From Stratiolaelaps scimitus (taxonomy: Eukaryota > Arthropoda > Arachnida > Mesostigmata > Laelapidae), in contig JABWDB010000011.1 of NCBI GenBank assembly GCA_019614645.1, forward strand, positions 5,629,501 through 5,693,500: 64,000 nucleotides of DNA, read 5' to 3'. Each line of letters opens with the position of its first letter. Position 1 is the stretch's first letter. A program made the position numbers and the translations under genes. The notes beneath the pieces were generated by a model, which did no database searches, was not told where the DNA came from, and saw only the letters and a list, made by a program, of their open reading frames with translations. Positions 27,639-39,632 of this stretch are shown here, in pieces.

Positions 27639-27749
27639 TCACACTGGCCGAGGTGGTATATCTGGCCGAGGTGGTATTTCTTCGACGTCTCCAGGCAGTA
27701 TGTCGCTTGGCTCCCTCTGTTTCGCCTTTAGTCCTGAGAATACCATGAT
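27639..27749 (-). other. Gene C terminal tail exon with 18-bp repeat
   Basis: This 111-nt exon follows a strong acceptor (pyrimidine-rich tract ending CGACAG) in phase 0. It encodes 36 residues, starting IMVFSG and ending with two PPRP units made by an 18-bp direct duplication, then TGA. It occupies the same place as the heptad-repeat exon of gene A and looks like a short version of the same kind of tail. It is too short to stand out without comparing paralogs. Confidence 0.75.
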
Positions 27750-30700
27750 CTGTCGATGGGAACGAGACGAGGAATTGTTATTACTAATGATTTTTCAATA
27801 TTAATGTTCCTTTATGTGATTTGATACTCTTCGTACGTACTCTGTAACGACAAAGACCGATCGTACTCTTGTAACAAAGATCGATAAGTAGCCGGGGAAT
27901 CGACTTCGTCCTGCCAAACAGGCGACATAGTGGTGGCGACCTTCAGGACTACTACCACTGAGGCCTGATGTCCATGCATACATGTTGGCCGGCTCGGGAG
28001 ATCGCCCGCAAAAATCCCGGAAAGTAGCCCCAACTGCGCGAACCTTTCGATTCCAGCCATCTCACGCCGCCCGCGCACATCTGCGTTCGTCATTTTGAGA
28101 CGATCTCTATTTGAAGCTATCGACTAGCGTTTGTTTCTGTAGCCATCTTTCGCAAATAGCTCTTGGGGGGGGGCAGTTTGTTCACCCATTTTGAGCTCGT
28201 CGGAGCACACTTCGCCTGTTCAAGAAAAGCGTGTATTTTCATAGCCGAGCAGAAATCGGGAGCACGTTTCGATAGCATGAATCGAAGCGTTCAGCTAGAA
28301 CCCGAGATAGATGCAAACGGAGGACGGACGAACCGGACGGACAAGCGGTGACGATGAGCGAGCAACAGCCGAGTCAGGTGAGCCCCCTGAGAGTGTACTA
28401 ATATCTCGTGCCTCGCTAATTATTGTTTAATTAATACTTACCAGGATACACGCTTTGTTGTTCCTAGAGCCCGCAACGATCAGCTGGTTGTTCGTCATAT
28501 TTATAGCGGAACATTCATCCAGCAATAGACGCGGCGAATCTTTATCCTGGTCAAAACGGCCGCAAATCGTGCGGATAAATTTTCCATTCAGGCCGTCCCA
28601 CAGCTTGACAGAGCCAGTTGTCGTCGCGGTGACAATGAAATTCGTGTTCATGTTCACAGCGACGACGGAATCGCGATGATGAAGCGTGGCGATGAGATTG
28701 CCACTGGCAAGATCATAGAACCAGACAAGTGGGGAGTTAAGCAAGAGGAGGTGGCCCCCCCGGATGTCCGCGATCTTCGTGAGCTGGACAATGCGGTTGA
28801 CGCGATGAAATGCCGGGATAGTCAGTTGAGGTAGAACAGCGTAGGTCCTGGCGTTCCAGACCCGAACGGTTCTGTCCGAACAGGCGGCCGCAATGTAGTC
28901 GTTATTGCAGAACAATGACAGCACAACTGAGTCGGAACAATTTTCCAGCTCGCGACGGTCATCCTCGACAAACACGGTGCACGTGCCCCGCCGGCTGCCA
29001 GTCACAATGATTTTGTCATTGAATGTCACTAAGGCCGCACCCAACTTTGTGGCACGCACTCGTGGGGCCTTCTGCTCTAGCAAGTCCCACCTGCCGAGGT
29101 CGCCATCGAAGGTGATGAACGCCATCCTGTAATAGACCAATGTCGACAATGTAAGCGATTCGAAACGATCCGATAGACCAATGTCGACAATGTAAGCGAT
29201 TCGAAACGATCCGAGACTAGGAGAGAAACGCTAGGAGGACGACGCTAGGAGGACGCCGACGACGACGACGGCGGCGGCGGCGGCATGACTAGGGCATGAT
29301 CACCACTCCTCGGAGAGATTGGAGAGATCGATCTCTCACACCTCGAAGAGGTGGGTGTATCCATCACGGTTGAATGTCCACCGGGCTAGCCCAGGCCGGT
29401 CCGGGATGCGCGGCAGCAAATCGTGCTCGACCGTACGTTTAGCTGGCTTCCGACGCGGCATCTCGCTATCAGTACCGACCTATCTTGCTTCTGGTAGATG
29501 ACGCCGGCACGAGTGGCGCCAACGAAACTGGCGTCGATTTCGAGCGGCCAACGAGCAATCACTGAACCGTTCCGAGGGACGGCTAGCTGTAGGCGAACGC
29601 ATTCGGCTATAGAAGCATGACGCGCACGATTCGACTTGCGCATAGTCACACATCCACATACTCACCCCGCGCGTCTCGATGCGGCGATCCTCCACAGCCA
29701 AATGATAACGCACTATCCTGATCATACATAGCGTATTACCACGATGCGTTATCGTCTCGCTGCTGCTGCTGCTGCTGCTGTTGATTCGGTACACCCTACC
29801 CCCCCCCCTAATGAAATTCCCGAGTGGACCCTCGAATGAGTACTGACGGCTCTACTTACATATGACCCTTCAGTTCAACGGAGGCAAAGTGGGAGTCTTC
29901 AATGGCCCGTGAAGTTGACACAATAATTCCCGTGTACGAGTCCCAGATCCTCACGATCATATGCGAGTCGACCGTAACCAAAGCGTGAGCGTCTACGGAG
30001 GCGTACAAAATAGCGGCCTTGATGATCGGTATAAATATAATAGCAGGTCCCGCTGCAGACCACACAAAAGTACCGGGAACAAAAGGCAGGTTAGATAATA
30101 CCTCTAGGAGGGCGGGGAGGGGGGGGGGGGGGGGATTTCATAGAAAATGTAATATATTGTTATAATATTTGATAATATATGATATGACGTTAATATGACG
30201 GTTTCAGGCCCCGCTTCGACTTTAGGGTGTAGCTTCCGCCGAGAATTTCAGATTAGCTGTCTTCGTCTTACAAGCTGTTTAAAATATATGCTGCCTATAT
30301 TTAATATGGTAGGTGACGGGGGGAGAATTCGGAGGGAATTCCCTTTGGTGAAGGAGGAGCTTGGTTGGCTTCATTGAATATGGGGAATTCCCTTTCGACC
30401 TTCCTTGTCGACCTGTCGTATCGTGGTTTTTCTTGGGCGCCTTTAGTGAGATAAGCCGTTAGCTAATTAGAGCACGCGCCTCTACGGACTCGCTCTGGCG
30501 GGGGCCGTACGCGCGCCCGTTACCACAGCTCTCGGACTAAAGGAGGAACGCATGTGTCGGGAGTGTGTTGGCGTGTTGGTTCGGCGGCCCTAATTTTGTT
30601 CCGGGTATTTACAACATTCGAAGTGTCTGTTGCCGATACTAAAATCTGTAAATACCCGGAACAAAATTAGGGCCACCGAACCAACACGCCAACACACTCC

Positions 30701-30843
30701 CGACACATGCGTTCCTCCTAGTATCGTGAACAGAGACCTCGAATGTTGTATTTCTTGCCAATATATATATATTTGGCTAGCTCTAGAGCTGCGATATATA
30801 TATATATATATATAGTCTGTTTGAGGATATATCCTACCCTTCC

Positions 30844-30880
<37 letters not shown>

Positions 30881-30890
30881 AAGAACAGAC

Positions 30891-30926
<36 letters not shown>

Positions 30927-31862
30927 TCGCAGCTACTACGTATATACGTAGTAGCTGCGAGTGAACTGGAATGAAGCCTGGTATGTTTTGTACAATAAGA
31001 GATTAGGTGTAAAGGTGTTTCGTGTTCAACAGAGATACGGCTTAATTATTATTGAGTGAATGCTCAGAGAAGGTGTAAGGTGCCTGTGTGGTTGTGCTAG
31101 CCTTGTTGAACAGTGACACTGAAGAGTCTAGTTGTTGTTTTGAGAATACAACTTGAAAGCTGGTGGCAAATTTCAAAGGCATGTCTGTATTTGTATTCGA
31201 TTCAAACGGAAAAAAAATTCCGATTTCTCGGTCATTTTACGAGGTCGACATCATTTGATCGACAAAAACCAAACCGTCGCTCGTGAGCTTTTCCGTAAAA
31301 AGAGCAGCGCTCGCGACAAATCATATGTTATAAATGTTACCGGACCAAAGTAAAGGTCGCACTCACCAATCACGGGGTTGAAAAAATACACCGAGCCATC
31401 AACGCCACAGGTTATCAACATGTTGTCCTTGGAGCACATCAAAGATACTGCATTAGGTTGATCTACGATGACTTCGCGATAGTGGGTTGGAGTTCCGTTT
31501 CTCCAATTCGTCTTCACCAGTACAACCCCGTAAATGTACGCTAATTTCCACGCGCTTAGGCTATTTTTCTGTGCGGGAGTGAGTGGTAGAATGACAAGAC
31601 AACACAAGCGATGTGAAATTGTCAGTACTTCAACAGAGCACAATCCGCCGACAAAGTAAGCGAGGCCGTGGATACGGAGCTGGGGGGCGGGTGTCGATCG
31701 AGGGAGAATTTTAACATATAACATATATTACTTATATTATCTACGTGTCTCGTCGGGTTGCAAGGCGTACTCTGAACACATCGAAGTAGAGCGAAGCGAT
31801 CTTGTATTATATATATATATATATATATTAATACAAGATCGCTTCGCTATATATATATATAT

Positions 31863-31895
<33 letters not shown>

Positions 31896-33477
31896 CACAA
31901 TAAAAGATCGCTTCGCGCTCTTAAATATGGTGCATGCGTCGAGCCTGGTGGCGTGGTGTATTCGAGTGCGCCTTGCAACCGGAAGAGACGCGTACGGATG
32001 CACCGACCCCCCCCCCCCGTTGCTTTTGCACTGCTCCGTAAGGGGCCCCAAAAGCAATACCGTGTATGTTCAATATTTGAGACAGAGTGGTGCATGGGTG
32101 CATTGCTGCATGGTGATTAAAAAGTCAGGCAGCCGTTCCTTGACAGGGTTTCTTTGGCGCCGAAGTCGGCAACGCCCACAATGCGGGGATTCCCTCCGCC
32201 CCATTGTTACTCGGTACGACTAACACCCTGAATGGTTCAGATCCGACATCAGCCATATGGCGGAAACAGCTGCGGGGTTAGGTCACATAATAATGCGTTA
32301 ACTCTGGCACCTACCGGGACATATTCCGGCAGTGTAGTAATGCCGATTCTGAGACATCGCTCACGCCAGTCTCGATTCGATTCTGGCGTGTTATCTAACT
32401 TGGCGGCGGCTCGCGAAAGACTTGCGAAGTTACCACCGTCCTGCAAAAGGCGATTCAGCCTTTCAGCCGGCAGAAGTACAGAGGGATTCCTTGGTGTTGG
32501 CACCACCTCGCCATCTGTAGGCCTGGTGGAACTTCGTGTCCGCCGCAGGGAGTCTTGGAGGTGTGTCAGCAGCTCTTCATCAACATTTTCGACTTGCTCT
32601 CTGTTCAAGGGCCTGTCGGCAGACAATGCGAAAAAAAAACGGGAATAACTGTTTACTCTTATTACAGTTATTATATTATTCCAGACGCATTGGTAACGAA
32701 CGAACCAGCCAGGCGCGGGTTTAGCCATTATCGACATTTACATGACAGGTCCCTTCACTTCGAGAGCGAGCTCGTAAGGGTTGGAAAGATGCGATCATCG
32801 ATTTGCACTGGTCATTTAGACATCCATCGGAGCCTCTAGCTGGCTTCACATCTTGTGTAAGCACCTTGCGGGTCTAAAGCCATCACTTCATGCAGTCGAC
32901 AAATGCCGGAGAGCTGTTATTGCCAGAGCAGCTAGATTGCTACATTATATTATTATGAATACCAACGAAAATTGAGGGCAGGCATAGTGTACACCTGTTA
33001 TTGCCAGAGCAGCTAGATTGCTACATTATATTATGAATACCAACGAAAATTGAGGGCAGGCATAGTGTACACCTGTTATTGCCAGAGCAGCTAGATTGCT
33101 ACATTATATTATTATGAATACCAACGAAAATTGAGGGCAGGCATAGTGTACACCTGTTATTGCCAGAGCAGCTAGATTGCTACATTATATTATTATGAAT
33201 ACCAACGAAAATTGAGGGCAGGCATAGTGTACACTTCACATAGGTGCCACCCCAATGTGTGCACATTAATGAATATTGGCAGCGTGTACACGACACAAAG
33301 AGCAACCGAACTATTGGAAGGAGAAACCTGCTCGTGGATTTACCCGCTTATGCACGTAAGCCACGAGAGCGTGTTGTTGATCGCATCGCACACATTGAAC
33401 TCGTTATTGGAGAGTTCAACGTGTACGGCGTCCTCGGCGATGGTAAAGCCTCTGATCATTCGATTATCAGATCTGAT
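27639..33477 (-). CDS. Gene C: FBXW7-like F-box/WD40 protein, F-box degenerate, 5' end unresolved
   Basis: Exons: 33477-33344 (tentative), 32612-32315, 31568-31367, 30052-29860, 29126-28442, 27749-27639. Phases 2,0,1,2,0 match the other genes. A possible first exon is 33835-33812 (MALGKAIG before GTTCGT); using it gives 548 aa, but it is not basic like the others. The F-box exon has LLPAERLNRL and WRERCLRIGI around a poorly conserved core, so Skp1 binding is doubtful. The linker motif is clear (SAWKLAYI, then NWRNG). WD repeats include DRTVRVWNA and TGSVKLWDGLNGKF. The final exon begins IMVFSG after a pyrimidine-rich acceptor and ends in a Pro-Arg repeat. A 41-bp duplication abuts the acceptor of the main WD40 exon. 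The introns hold an 81-bp minisatellite and long hairpins. It is likely expressed, since every splice site after the first exons is intact. Confidence 0.75.
29133..29214. repeat. 41-bp direct duplication at a splice acceptor
   Basis: TAGACCAATGTCGACAATGT plus 21 further bases occurs twice in a row, starting at 29133 and 29174. The first copy begins six bases from the 3' splice site of the main WD40 exon of gene C. Confidence 0.9.
30541..30719. repeat. Hairpin with 73-bp arms in a gene C intron
   Basis: Arms 30541-30613 and 30647-30719 pair with one mismatch over 73 bp, around a 33-nt loop. It looks like a recent inverted duplication or a foldback element. Confidence 0.92.
30770..30923. repeat. 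(TA)n microsatellite cluster
   Basis: Three (TA)n tracts interrupted by short unique pieces. Similar tracts occur near 7514, 12514, 16063, 19340-19470, 31808-31900, 33570, 41020-41360, 46714, 61917-62020 and 62105-62140. Confidence 0.9.
30924..30963. repeat. 40-bp perfect palindrome next to (TA)n
   Basis: CACTCGCAGCTACTACGTAT followed by its exact reverse complement, at the end of a long (TA)n tract in the same gene C intron. Confidence 0.95.
32914..33234. repeat. 81-bp tandem repeat, 4 units
   Basis: Units start at 32914, 32995, 33073 and 33154, with lengths 81, 78, 81 and 81 bp. They are otherwise almost identical; the second lacks one TAT-type trinucleotide. Each begins CTGTTATTGCCAGAGCAGCT. 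The array lies in the gene C intron before the F-box exon and has no open frame of note. Confidence 0.95.
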
Positions 33478-35410
33478 CTCGGGGAATGAGTTCCCAGATG
33501 CAAGAGCAAGCCGCATGTGTGTCGTGTGATCAAACAAACTCGCTTGTTTGATCACAAGCGAGTAGGTTATATATATATATATATAAACGAATCGTTTGTG
33601 CTAGAATGGTAAATATTTGGCTATCTCAAAACTCCCAGAGCTGTGTGTAAATAAAGCGCTGTGTAAAAGATCTTTGTTTTAACTCATTTAGTTCCAAAAG
33701 TTATTGGCATTTAAAGAGGCGAAAATTCGAACGGAATTTCCTAATAATGAAATATAGAAATTACCATTCACACTTCTTCACTCAGTAAGTGAAGTTTTGT
33801 TCGTTACGAACGCCTATAGCTTTGCCTAGCGCCATAATGCGGTTTCTAGCAGCTCAGGTTGTCGCGTGGACATTGGGTATGTTGTGGGTACGAACGCGCG
33901 AGCAAGGTATCGAGCCCACTACAGTGAAACTAACCGTATTCCCTGCAAGAAGTCAGTTGAAAAAAGCGAGTGAGATACATTACCTTTCCGAGTTTTCATC
34001 GGTGGTTCCTTCGATGCCTTCCAGATGGAGCCGATCACGTAGAGTGCCTAAAGCTGGTCCGCCGCCACCCAGCTCTGATCGTATACTCTGAAGTGAGCAA
34101 ACAGCATGATAAGTAAAATCATCCAGACGTCACAATCACTACCGTTCCGACAGTTCGTCCCGAGGCAGTTCTAGGCTGCAACGAGGTCTCGGGGCTGGAA
34201 CAGAGCCTTCGAAGTCATATACATATTTCAACAGTCACCCAATTCAGACTTAGCCAAATGACAAGCCAAATCTCGCTTCCACTTCATAATATCGTTAGCC
34301 ATATTTCGCATCACTAGAAGCAAGCCTGTCCTTGCGAGTACCCTTGCCCTAGGCTACTGAACCCGAATAGGGGTTCCTAATAAGGTGCGACACCAGATGG
34401 ACGAAAGAAATATGAAGATCGTTATGACATACTTTTCTAAACGGGACAGCATTGAGAGGTACGACACGTCGCCACATGCACCTTGCTTTTCTACTCTCTC
34501 TGAAAGTCTCTAGTGATGGTCGAATGCTTTATACATCCCAGCCTGATGCAACTGGAAGCTGTCGGGTTCTATCGGGTCCTCAGATACATTCGTAACCCAC
34601 GCTGTTCACCCACTACATACCCTCCCTCCCACTCCCTTCACAGTGTAGCCGAGGCATGCTGTGAAAATCACACCAGTGACACACAACATCAATTCCTATC
34701 CCGAGCACTAATATCTACTCTTTAGTTTTGAAGACTAATAAGCCGCGGAAGTTATTTCAGGCGATCTCCCCTGGTCTCGACTCGCCCTTCGCCATCCTCA
34801 GAATATGGATTAGCAAACTTTCCCGTGATTAGCTGCTATATCGAGACACGGACGACATAGAGAGTAGGCAAAACCTATGCGTGCTATAAACCTTATATCC
34901 GGTTCTGTCGCGCCTCATTTCCCGGCAGCGTCTGGCCCTCCTCCGCTCTCTTCGTAGAACTCGCGCAATCTCTCGCATGTTGTCGTTGACCTCGGTTCGC
35001 TGCACTCACTACTGATTGAGATCGTCGGTGTCCTTCAGTGGCCTTTCCGTCAAATTCGAACGAGTCCAGAGATTCACAGCTGGGAGAGTCGAGCAGTTGG
35101 CTCGCACCGGCAGACCGCGCAAACACTGGCGTTTGCCTCGTTGTCTCGCGTCAATTGCTGCTATGTGTTCGTTTTTAACATTGCGCACACCCCTTGGGTT
35201 CAACTAAGTCTCGGAAGGACAAAAAATAGGGAAAGATTCGTTGATCCCTAGTGACGCCCGACGCTGGTTCGATGACGGGCCACAGGTTCGTCTAGGCTAG
35301 GGAATAGTTTACTATACAATTTGCATGCGCACTTCATTCGATCAATAAACGTATATCCGTTAGGTGAGTTTATCCATCTGAGTTAGTCTGCACGCCGCGC
35401 TACTCTACTG

Positions 35411-35525
35411 TTTTTCGAGCTGACCCTCCCCTATCTGACTGGCGTCAGCTCTTAACCGCGGCGCCACTCTGCCGAACCTAAATACAGTCGTTATGGGGCC
35501 CTTCTCTGTCGGAGTCTAACCAAAC
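35411..35525 (-). mobile_element. SINE-B copy, diverged
   Basis: It carries the TTTTTCGAGCTGACCCTCCC end and the GCGTCAGCTCTTAACC body, then diverges. Intergenic, between genes C and D. Confidence 0.6.
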
Positions 35526-36854
35526 CTGCAGTTAGGTAGAGCCACCTCACCCCACCAACTTAGCTGCAACTCAAGCAGCTGTTCCTCGCTCGGCGGTCCT
35601 TGCCAGCGGCCGTCTCCCGGCGCGTTCTCTGCGAAGGAGTAACCTGTCGATACGAGGCCGACGTTGCCTAGCGTCATATCCGCGAGTTGGTGTCTGCTGC
35701 CTCCCTGAGCGCAGTACCTCGTTGTAGGAGTCCGGACCCGAGACCGTCCTCTAGCATATCATCCGAACTGTACCGTGAATATTCCATGCCAGTTCAAGCT
35801 TCAGAAGGAAGTTTGAAGTAAACGCTGTTTCGATATCTTTCGCCGCCCTCCTGCCAGGGATCACGTTCAGTGCTGACCGCATTACTGCAATGCAGGGATC
35901 CATAGCAGCGGCCCAGCAAATCAACCTTCCGTGGGGCTACAGTGTTGGTGGCGCCCCGTGATCGCACATCCTCATCTCTTGACGAAGTCGTGGCCTTCAT
36001 CTCTGACAACACCACGGGATACCACGGAGATTAATTTGTAGTTCTCCCGCCCCGAAGTATCTTCTCACCTCCGAGATTCTACTGGGCACTGGGCAGCGAT
36101 AATGATTCTAGCTGAATACTCTAGAGAATCATAGAAAACTTAAGCAAGTCATGTCATGCATTTCATCTGCTTAGGTAGTGACAACAAGAAAGCTGAGTGG
36201 TAAATCTGATATATTCATTTATTGTACGCCCCATCCTCCTGGGTGCTTCCATTTCCTCGCTGCATCTTGGCCATGTATCATATTTTACCACTGGCTATGT
36301 CTTCCAACATTCGATTCTATCCAGCTAATTGCCGAGATTCCCGCCCAGGTGGCATAACAGAAATAACTGCGAACACATGGGAGAGATCGGCTTCGATTCA
36401 GAAATTCATGGCTTGTCGTACCACCGAGGACTCCGCCCCTTGCTTGCCCTCCACCCAGGTCTCCCTACTAATCTTTACCTAGCCGGAATAATGGAATTAC
36501 TCGAGAATCTCCCCGTGATCGTCGACCTAGTAAAACGTATTTCGTCTATTCGCAACGCCGAAGCTCCGCGGTCACATTTGGTGTCGCCCAAACGCCAGTT
36601 GGGCCGACGATACGTAGAAACGAACGTTTAAAAACACGATCTGCAGAGCTCGTTGACAGCGCTTGGATAGAATTTGTGCATGCGACTTGGCGGAGGGATT
36701 ATCACCGTTTTTGGCTGGCTCGTTGGGTTCTTTCGGAATATGTGAATACAGTGTTGCCTTACAGGCAGACCAATGCGCACGAATGTTCCAATGCGTAAAG
36801 ATCATATGTGTACGTATAAGTATATATATTTGTAAATATTTACTTAAATATACC

Positions 36855-36907
36855 TGAGAGCTGAGGCCTGTCAGGTAGGGGAACAGCTGATGATCAGCTC
36901 GAAAAAC
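36855..36907 (+). mobile_element. SINE-B 3' fragment
   Basis: GAGCTGAGGCCTGTCAGGTA, then GGGGAACAGCTGATGATCAG and CTCGAAAAA: the family tail in plus orientation with a short A tail. Confidence 0.65.
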
Positions 36908-37317
36908 AATTATTATATGTGGAGAGACAGAGAGAGATATATAGAGGGAGAGAGAAAATTATTCTGTACTTTGCCTGTAGTTTGGTACTAATCGTTGTTG
37001 TTCGAGGCCCCCTCTGTTCAAGCAGTTACCGAACGGCTAGTTTTACTAACAGGACAACACTGTATCCTGTATTGCAATCTTCTACCATGGCAGGGTGTAA
37101 TGGTAACGCTTTCGTGGCAGTATTTCCTCCAAGGGTTTGTCGTCTGGAGAAGGGACTCGTGCGAAAGCAGATACAGGCGCTGGGCAGGAGTCGCCATTGG
37201 CCATCCTGGATTTCGTTCTATTTGGGCCTAATCTGGGCGGACGGTTGGTCGATTTCTCACTCAAGTTGGGTTTACATCTAGCGTTTCTTCAGTAGACCTA
37301 TGTGACATCTGGCAGGG

Positions 37318-37420
37318 GAGAGTTAGGCCAGGACCCAGCACACAACTGCTTCTGGGAATCGAACCGCCGGTTACAGATCTCGCTGTGAGGTGCTGTTCGT
37401 ACACTACCCAATGATAACTA
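37318..37420 (-). mobile_element. tRNA-derived SINE-like element (SINE-D)
   Basis: The minus strand reads CTAGTTATCATTGGGTAGTG, then a long insert, then a perfect B box GGTTCGATTCC. The A box is imperfect and no cloverleaf closes. It is probably a SINE head of a different family. Confidence 0.45.
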
Positions 37421-38040
37421 GCCACACCCAAACCAGGGTAGAATACGTATCGATTTGAACTGAAGCGAACCACCAGCTTAACCTTGAACTTAACCACCGT
37501 CACCAATTGGGCCGTGTCAAGACCTGTGCGATATCGTCTAAAACCGCGCATGCGCCCGCCCGTGAATCGCTGGCTGCACACCCCCTCCGACATCTACGAC
37601 TATCTTCTTGATGGCATGTGACATCGGATGCGAACGTATGCTCCAGAAAGCGACGCAGGCAAGAACCTTAGAAGAAATACTGCTAGGAAGCGCGTTACGA
37701 TGGTGCCCTCCCATCGAAGAACGATCGCAATGCGGGTGCCGGAACTATGTCATCAGAACGTACTCCCATGGGGAAAAAACTACCCGTCCGAACGAGGAGA
37801 TCACACACACACACATATACACTCATATAAAGAGACATCTAAACGTGCGAGGTTTATATTCGGTCATCATTTAATCATGGCCGTGATCTAATAGGCACGA
37901 TCTAGCCACCAGTCGATTTATTCGCGTTCACGCTTGCGTCAGAAGACCGTAAGCAGGCCACGGTAGATTCGGCACGAATAGGGCAGCTGGGTAAGGAACA
38001 ACAAATGGCCATTGCCTGCCAGCCTGCCTACCTCATTTGT

Positions 38041-38888
38041 TTTTTCATTCAAAAACACCTTTATTAACAAAAGGGGGTTTTACATTTGGTGTACAAAAAT
38101 TAGTTAGTGCATAGTATATGCATGAGTGTCTCTGAGCATTCGTGTCGCTCGAAATGAAAACATATTATTGACTCTTTCGGTCCTGGCGATTTGTACTGTT
38201 GATATGGTTGATCCACTCCGCAGATTATTTTGTCTGACATTAAAATATTTATAATACGAGTTTGACGATAGTAACCTTTTGTAAAAACGCATATCTGCCT
38301 GTTTGTGTAGGTCAGTAATTGGAGGTAAGGTAAGAGTCGAGCGATCGATTCCACATCTAAGCGAGACGCGTGTTAAGAACTTTGATTGAACTCGTTCCAT
38401 AGCATCTAAATGTTTCTTAAGATATGGTCGCCAAACTTCACAGCAGTATGTAAATTTCGGTATAACTAAACTCTTATAGAGCTGCATATAAAATTCCGGC
38501 CTTTGTTCACAATAAAACAACGAAATAGTGTGTTACAAACTAACGTTGCGGACTGAGTGACTTGTCTAATATGAAGGTTAAAATCCGGTGAGACCATCAC
38601 GCCCAGGTCCCTCATACATTTCACAATCGGTATAGGCTGGGCGTTAAGAGTATATATATGTGAGGGTCTGATAGACATAATGTGGCACATTTAGGAACGG
38701 ATATTAGCATATCATTATTTGAGCACCACCTTGAGATGGCATCAACGGCTTGCAGATCGCGTCTTTCGGTTTCGGTCTTCGACGGGCCGTAAAGCTTAAG
38801 ATCATCCGCGTAAAAAGTTTATGTGTTACGGACTGCGGAATAGTGTTTTTTAGGTCTAAGATGTAAATACCTCCCGAACTCATACGCG
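38041..38888 (-). mobile_element. 5'-truncated non-LTR retrotransposon (reverse transcriptase C-terminal part)
   Basis: On the minus strand the fragment encodes the end of a LINE reverse transcriptase. It shows a FYADDLKLYGPS catalytic block near 38800 (in a different frame from its flanks), then NNDMLIS, and the CR1/Jockey-type stretch YKSLVIPKFTYCCEVWRPYL near 38460-38400. It ends in GTTAATAAAGGTGTTTTTG. Frames shift several times, so it is inactive. It lies between the 3' end of gene D and the 5' end of gene C, next to a 28-bp tandem repeat. Confidence 0.88.
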
Positions 38889-38976
38889 CGCCTACGTAGG
38901 CTGACACACAACTGACCGCCTACGTAAGCTGACACACAACTGACCGCCTACGTAGGCTGACTGACACACAACTGAT
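38889..38976. repeat. 28-bp tandem repeat, 3 units
   Basis: Three units of CGCCTACGTAGGCTGACACA plus ACTGAC start at 38889, 38917 and 38945; the last has a 4-bp CTGA insertion. The array abuts the truncated 5' end of the LINE fragment. Confidence 0.85.
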
Positions 38977-39312
38977 CAACACCCCCTACCCATTTTTGTT
39001 TTATTGACCAACTATGTATGAGGGTGTTAACATGTCCATGTCTCGTCACACGGCGCTCAGGTTTGCCATGGTGCCAAGTACAACTAGCAGAGTAGCAGAT
39101 TGTCATCGATGAGAATTTTTACTACTGTCATAAATGAATACACTCGTCACTTCCACCTTCCGACTGTCGTATCCTAACCTTGCGCATCAGTCTCCGGTAC
39201 GTTTGACATTTTCATCCGGTAGCGACGCCTTCGACTGACATCAATGTCGTCTCGAGTAAACGGCAACACTACGAACGCTCGACACACCCTCCTCTGACGC
39301 TGGTTGAGCCCC

Positions 39313-39373
39313 AGCGTTACTTACGAGCGTGACCGACCAGTTAAAACGGTCGGTCACGCTCGTAAGTAACGCT
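39313..39373. repeat. Hairpin with 26-bp perfect arms
   Basis: Arms 39313-39338 and 39348-39373 (AGCGTTACTTACGAGCGTGA and onward) are exact reverse complements with a 9-nt loop. It lies about 260 nt past the stop of gene D and may sit in its 3' untranslated region. Confidence 0.9.
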
Positions 39374-39632
39374 TGCAAGAAGGTCAAGAACGGTCAAGAA
39401 CGTCTGCAACGAAATTTGCAGGAAATTTGCGGCAACGAAATTTGTTGCCTGTTATCGGAGCATCGTAACAGACAGCATCTCCCCCAAGTCATCCCGCTCG
39501 GCACGTGCTCGATAGCTACCTGACAGCTCACCGACGTACGGCCTCCTCCTGATCAGACCTGTCGGCAGTGTCCCGACACCAGTGTCCTGTTCTCCATCGG
39601 CCGTCGATCGTGTCTTCGCCCTCGCCCGAAGT

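Larger units (their letters stand above)
33478..38040. other. Gap between genes C and D, upstream of gene C
   Basis: It probably contains the unfound first exon of gene C (candidate at 33812-33835), a short palindrome at 33527-33556 (TGATCAAACAA arms), two SINE-B pieces and SINE-D. Nothing else is recognisable. Confidence 0.5.

Noticed and set aside
27446..27748. Plus-strand 100-codon frame
   Set aside because: It is antisense to the gene C tail exon, which has a strong acceptor and fits the paralog pattern.
32914..33234. CRISPR array
   Set aside because: Units are contiguous direct repeats without unique spacers, inside a eukaryotic intron.
36572..36805. First exon of gene C
   Set aside because: Ends at a GTTCGT donor in phase 0 but is 78 codons long and unlike the basic mini-exons; likely chance.
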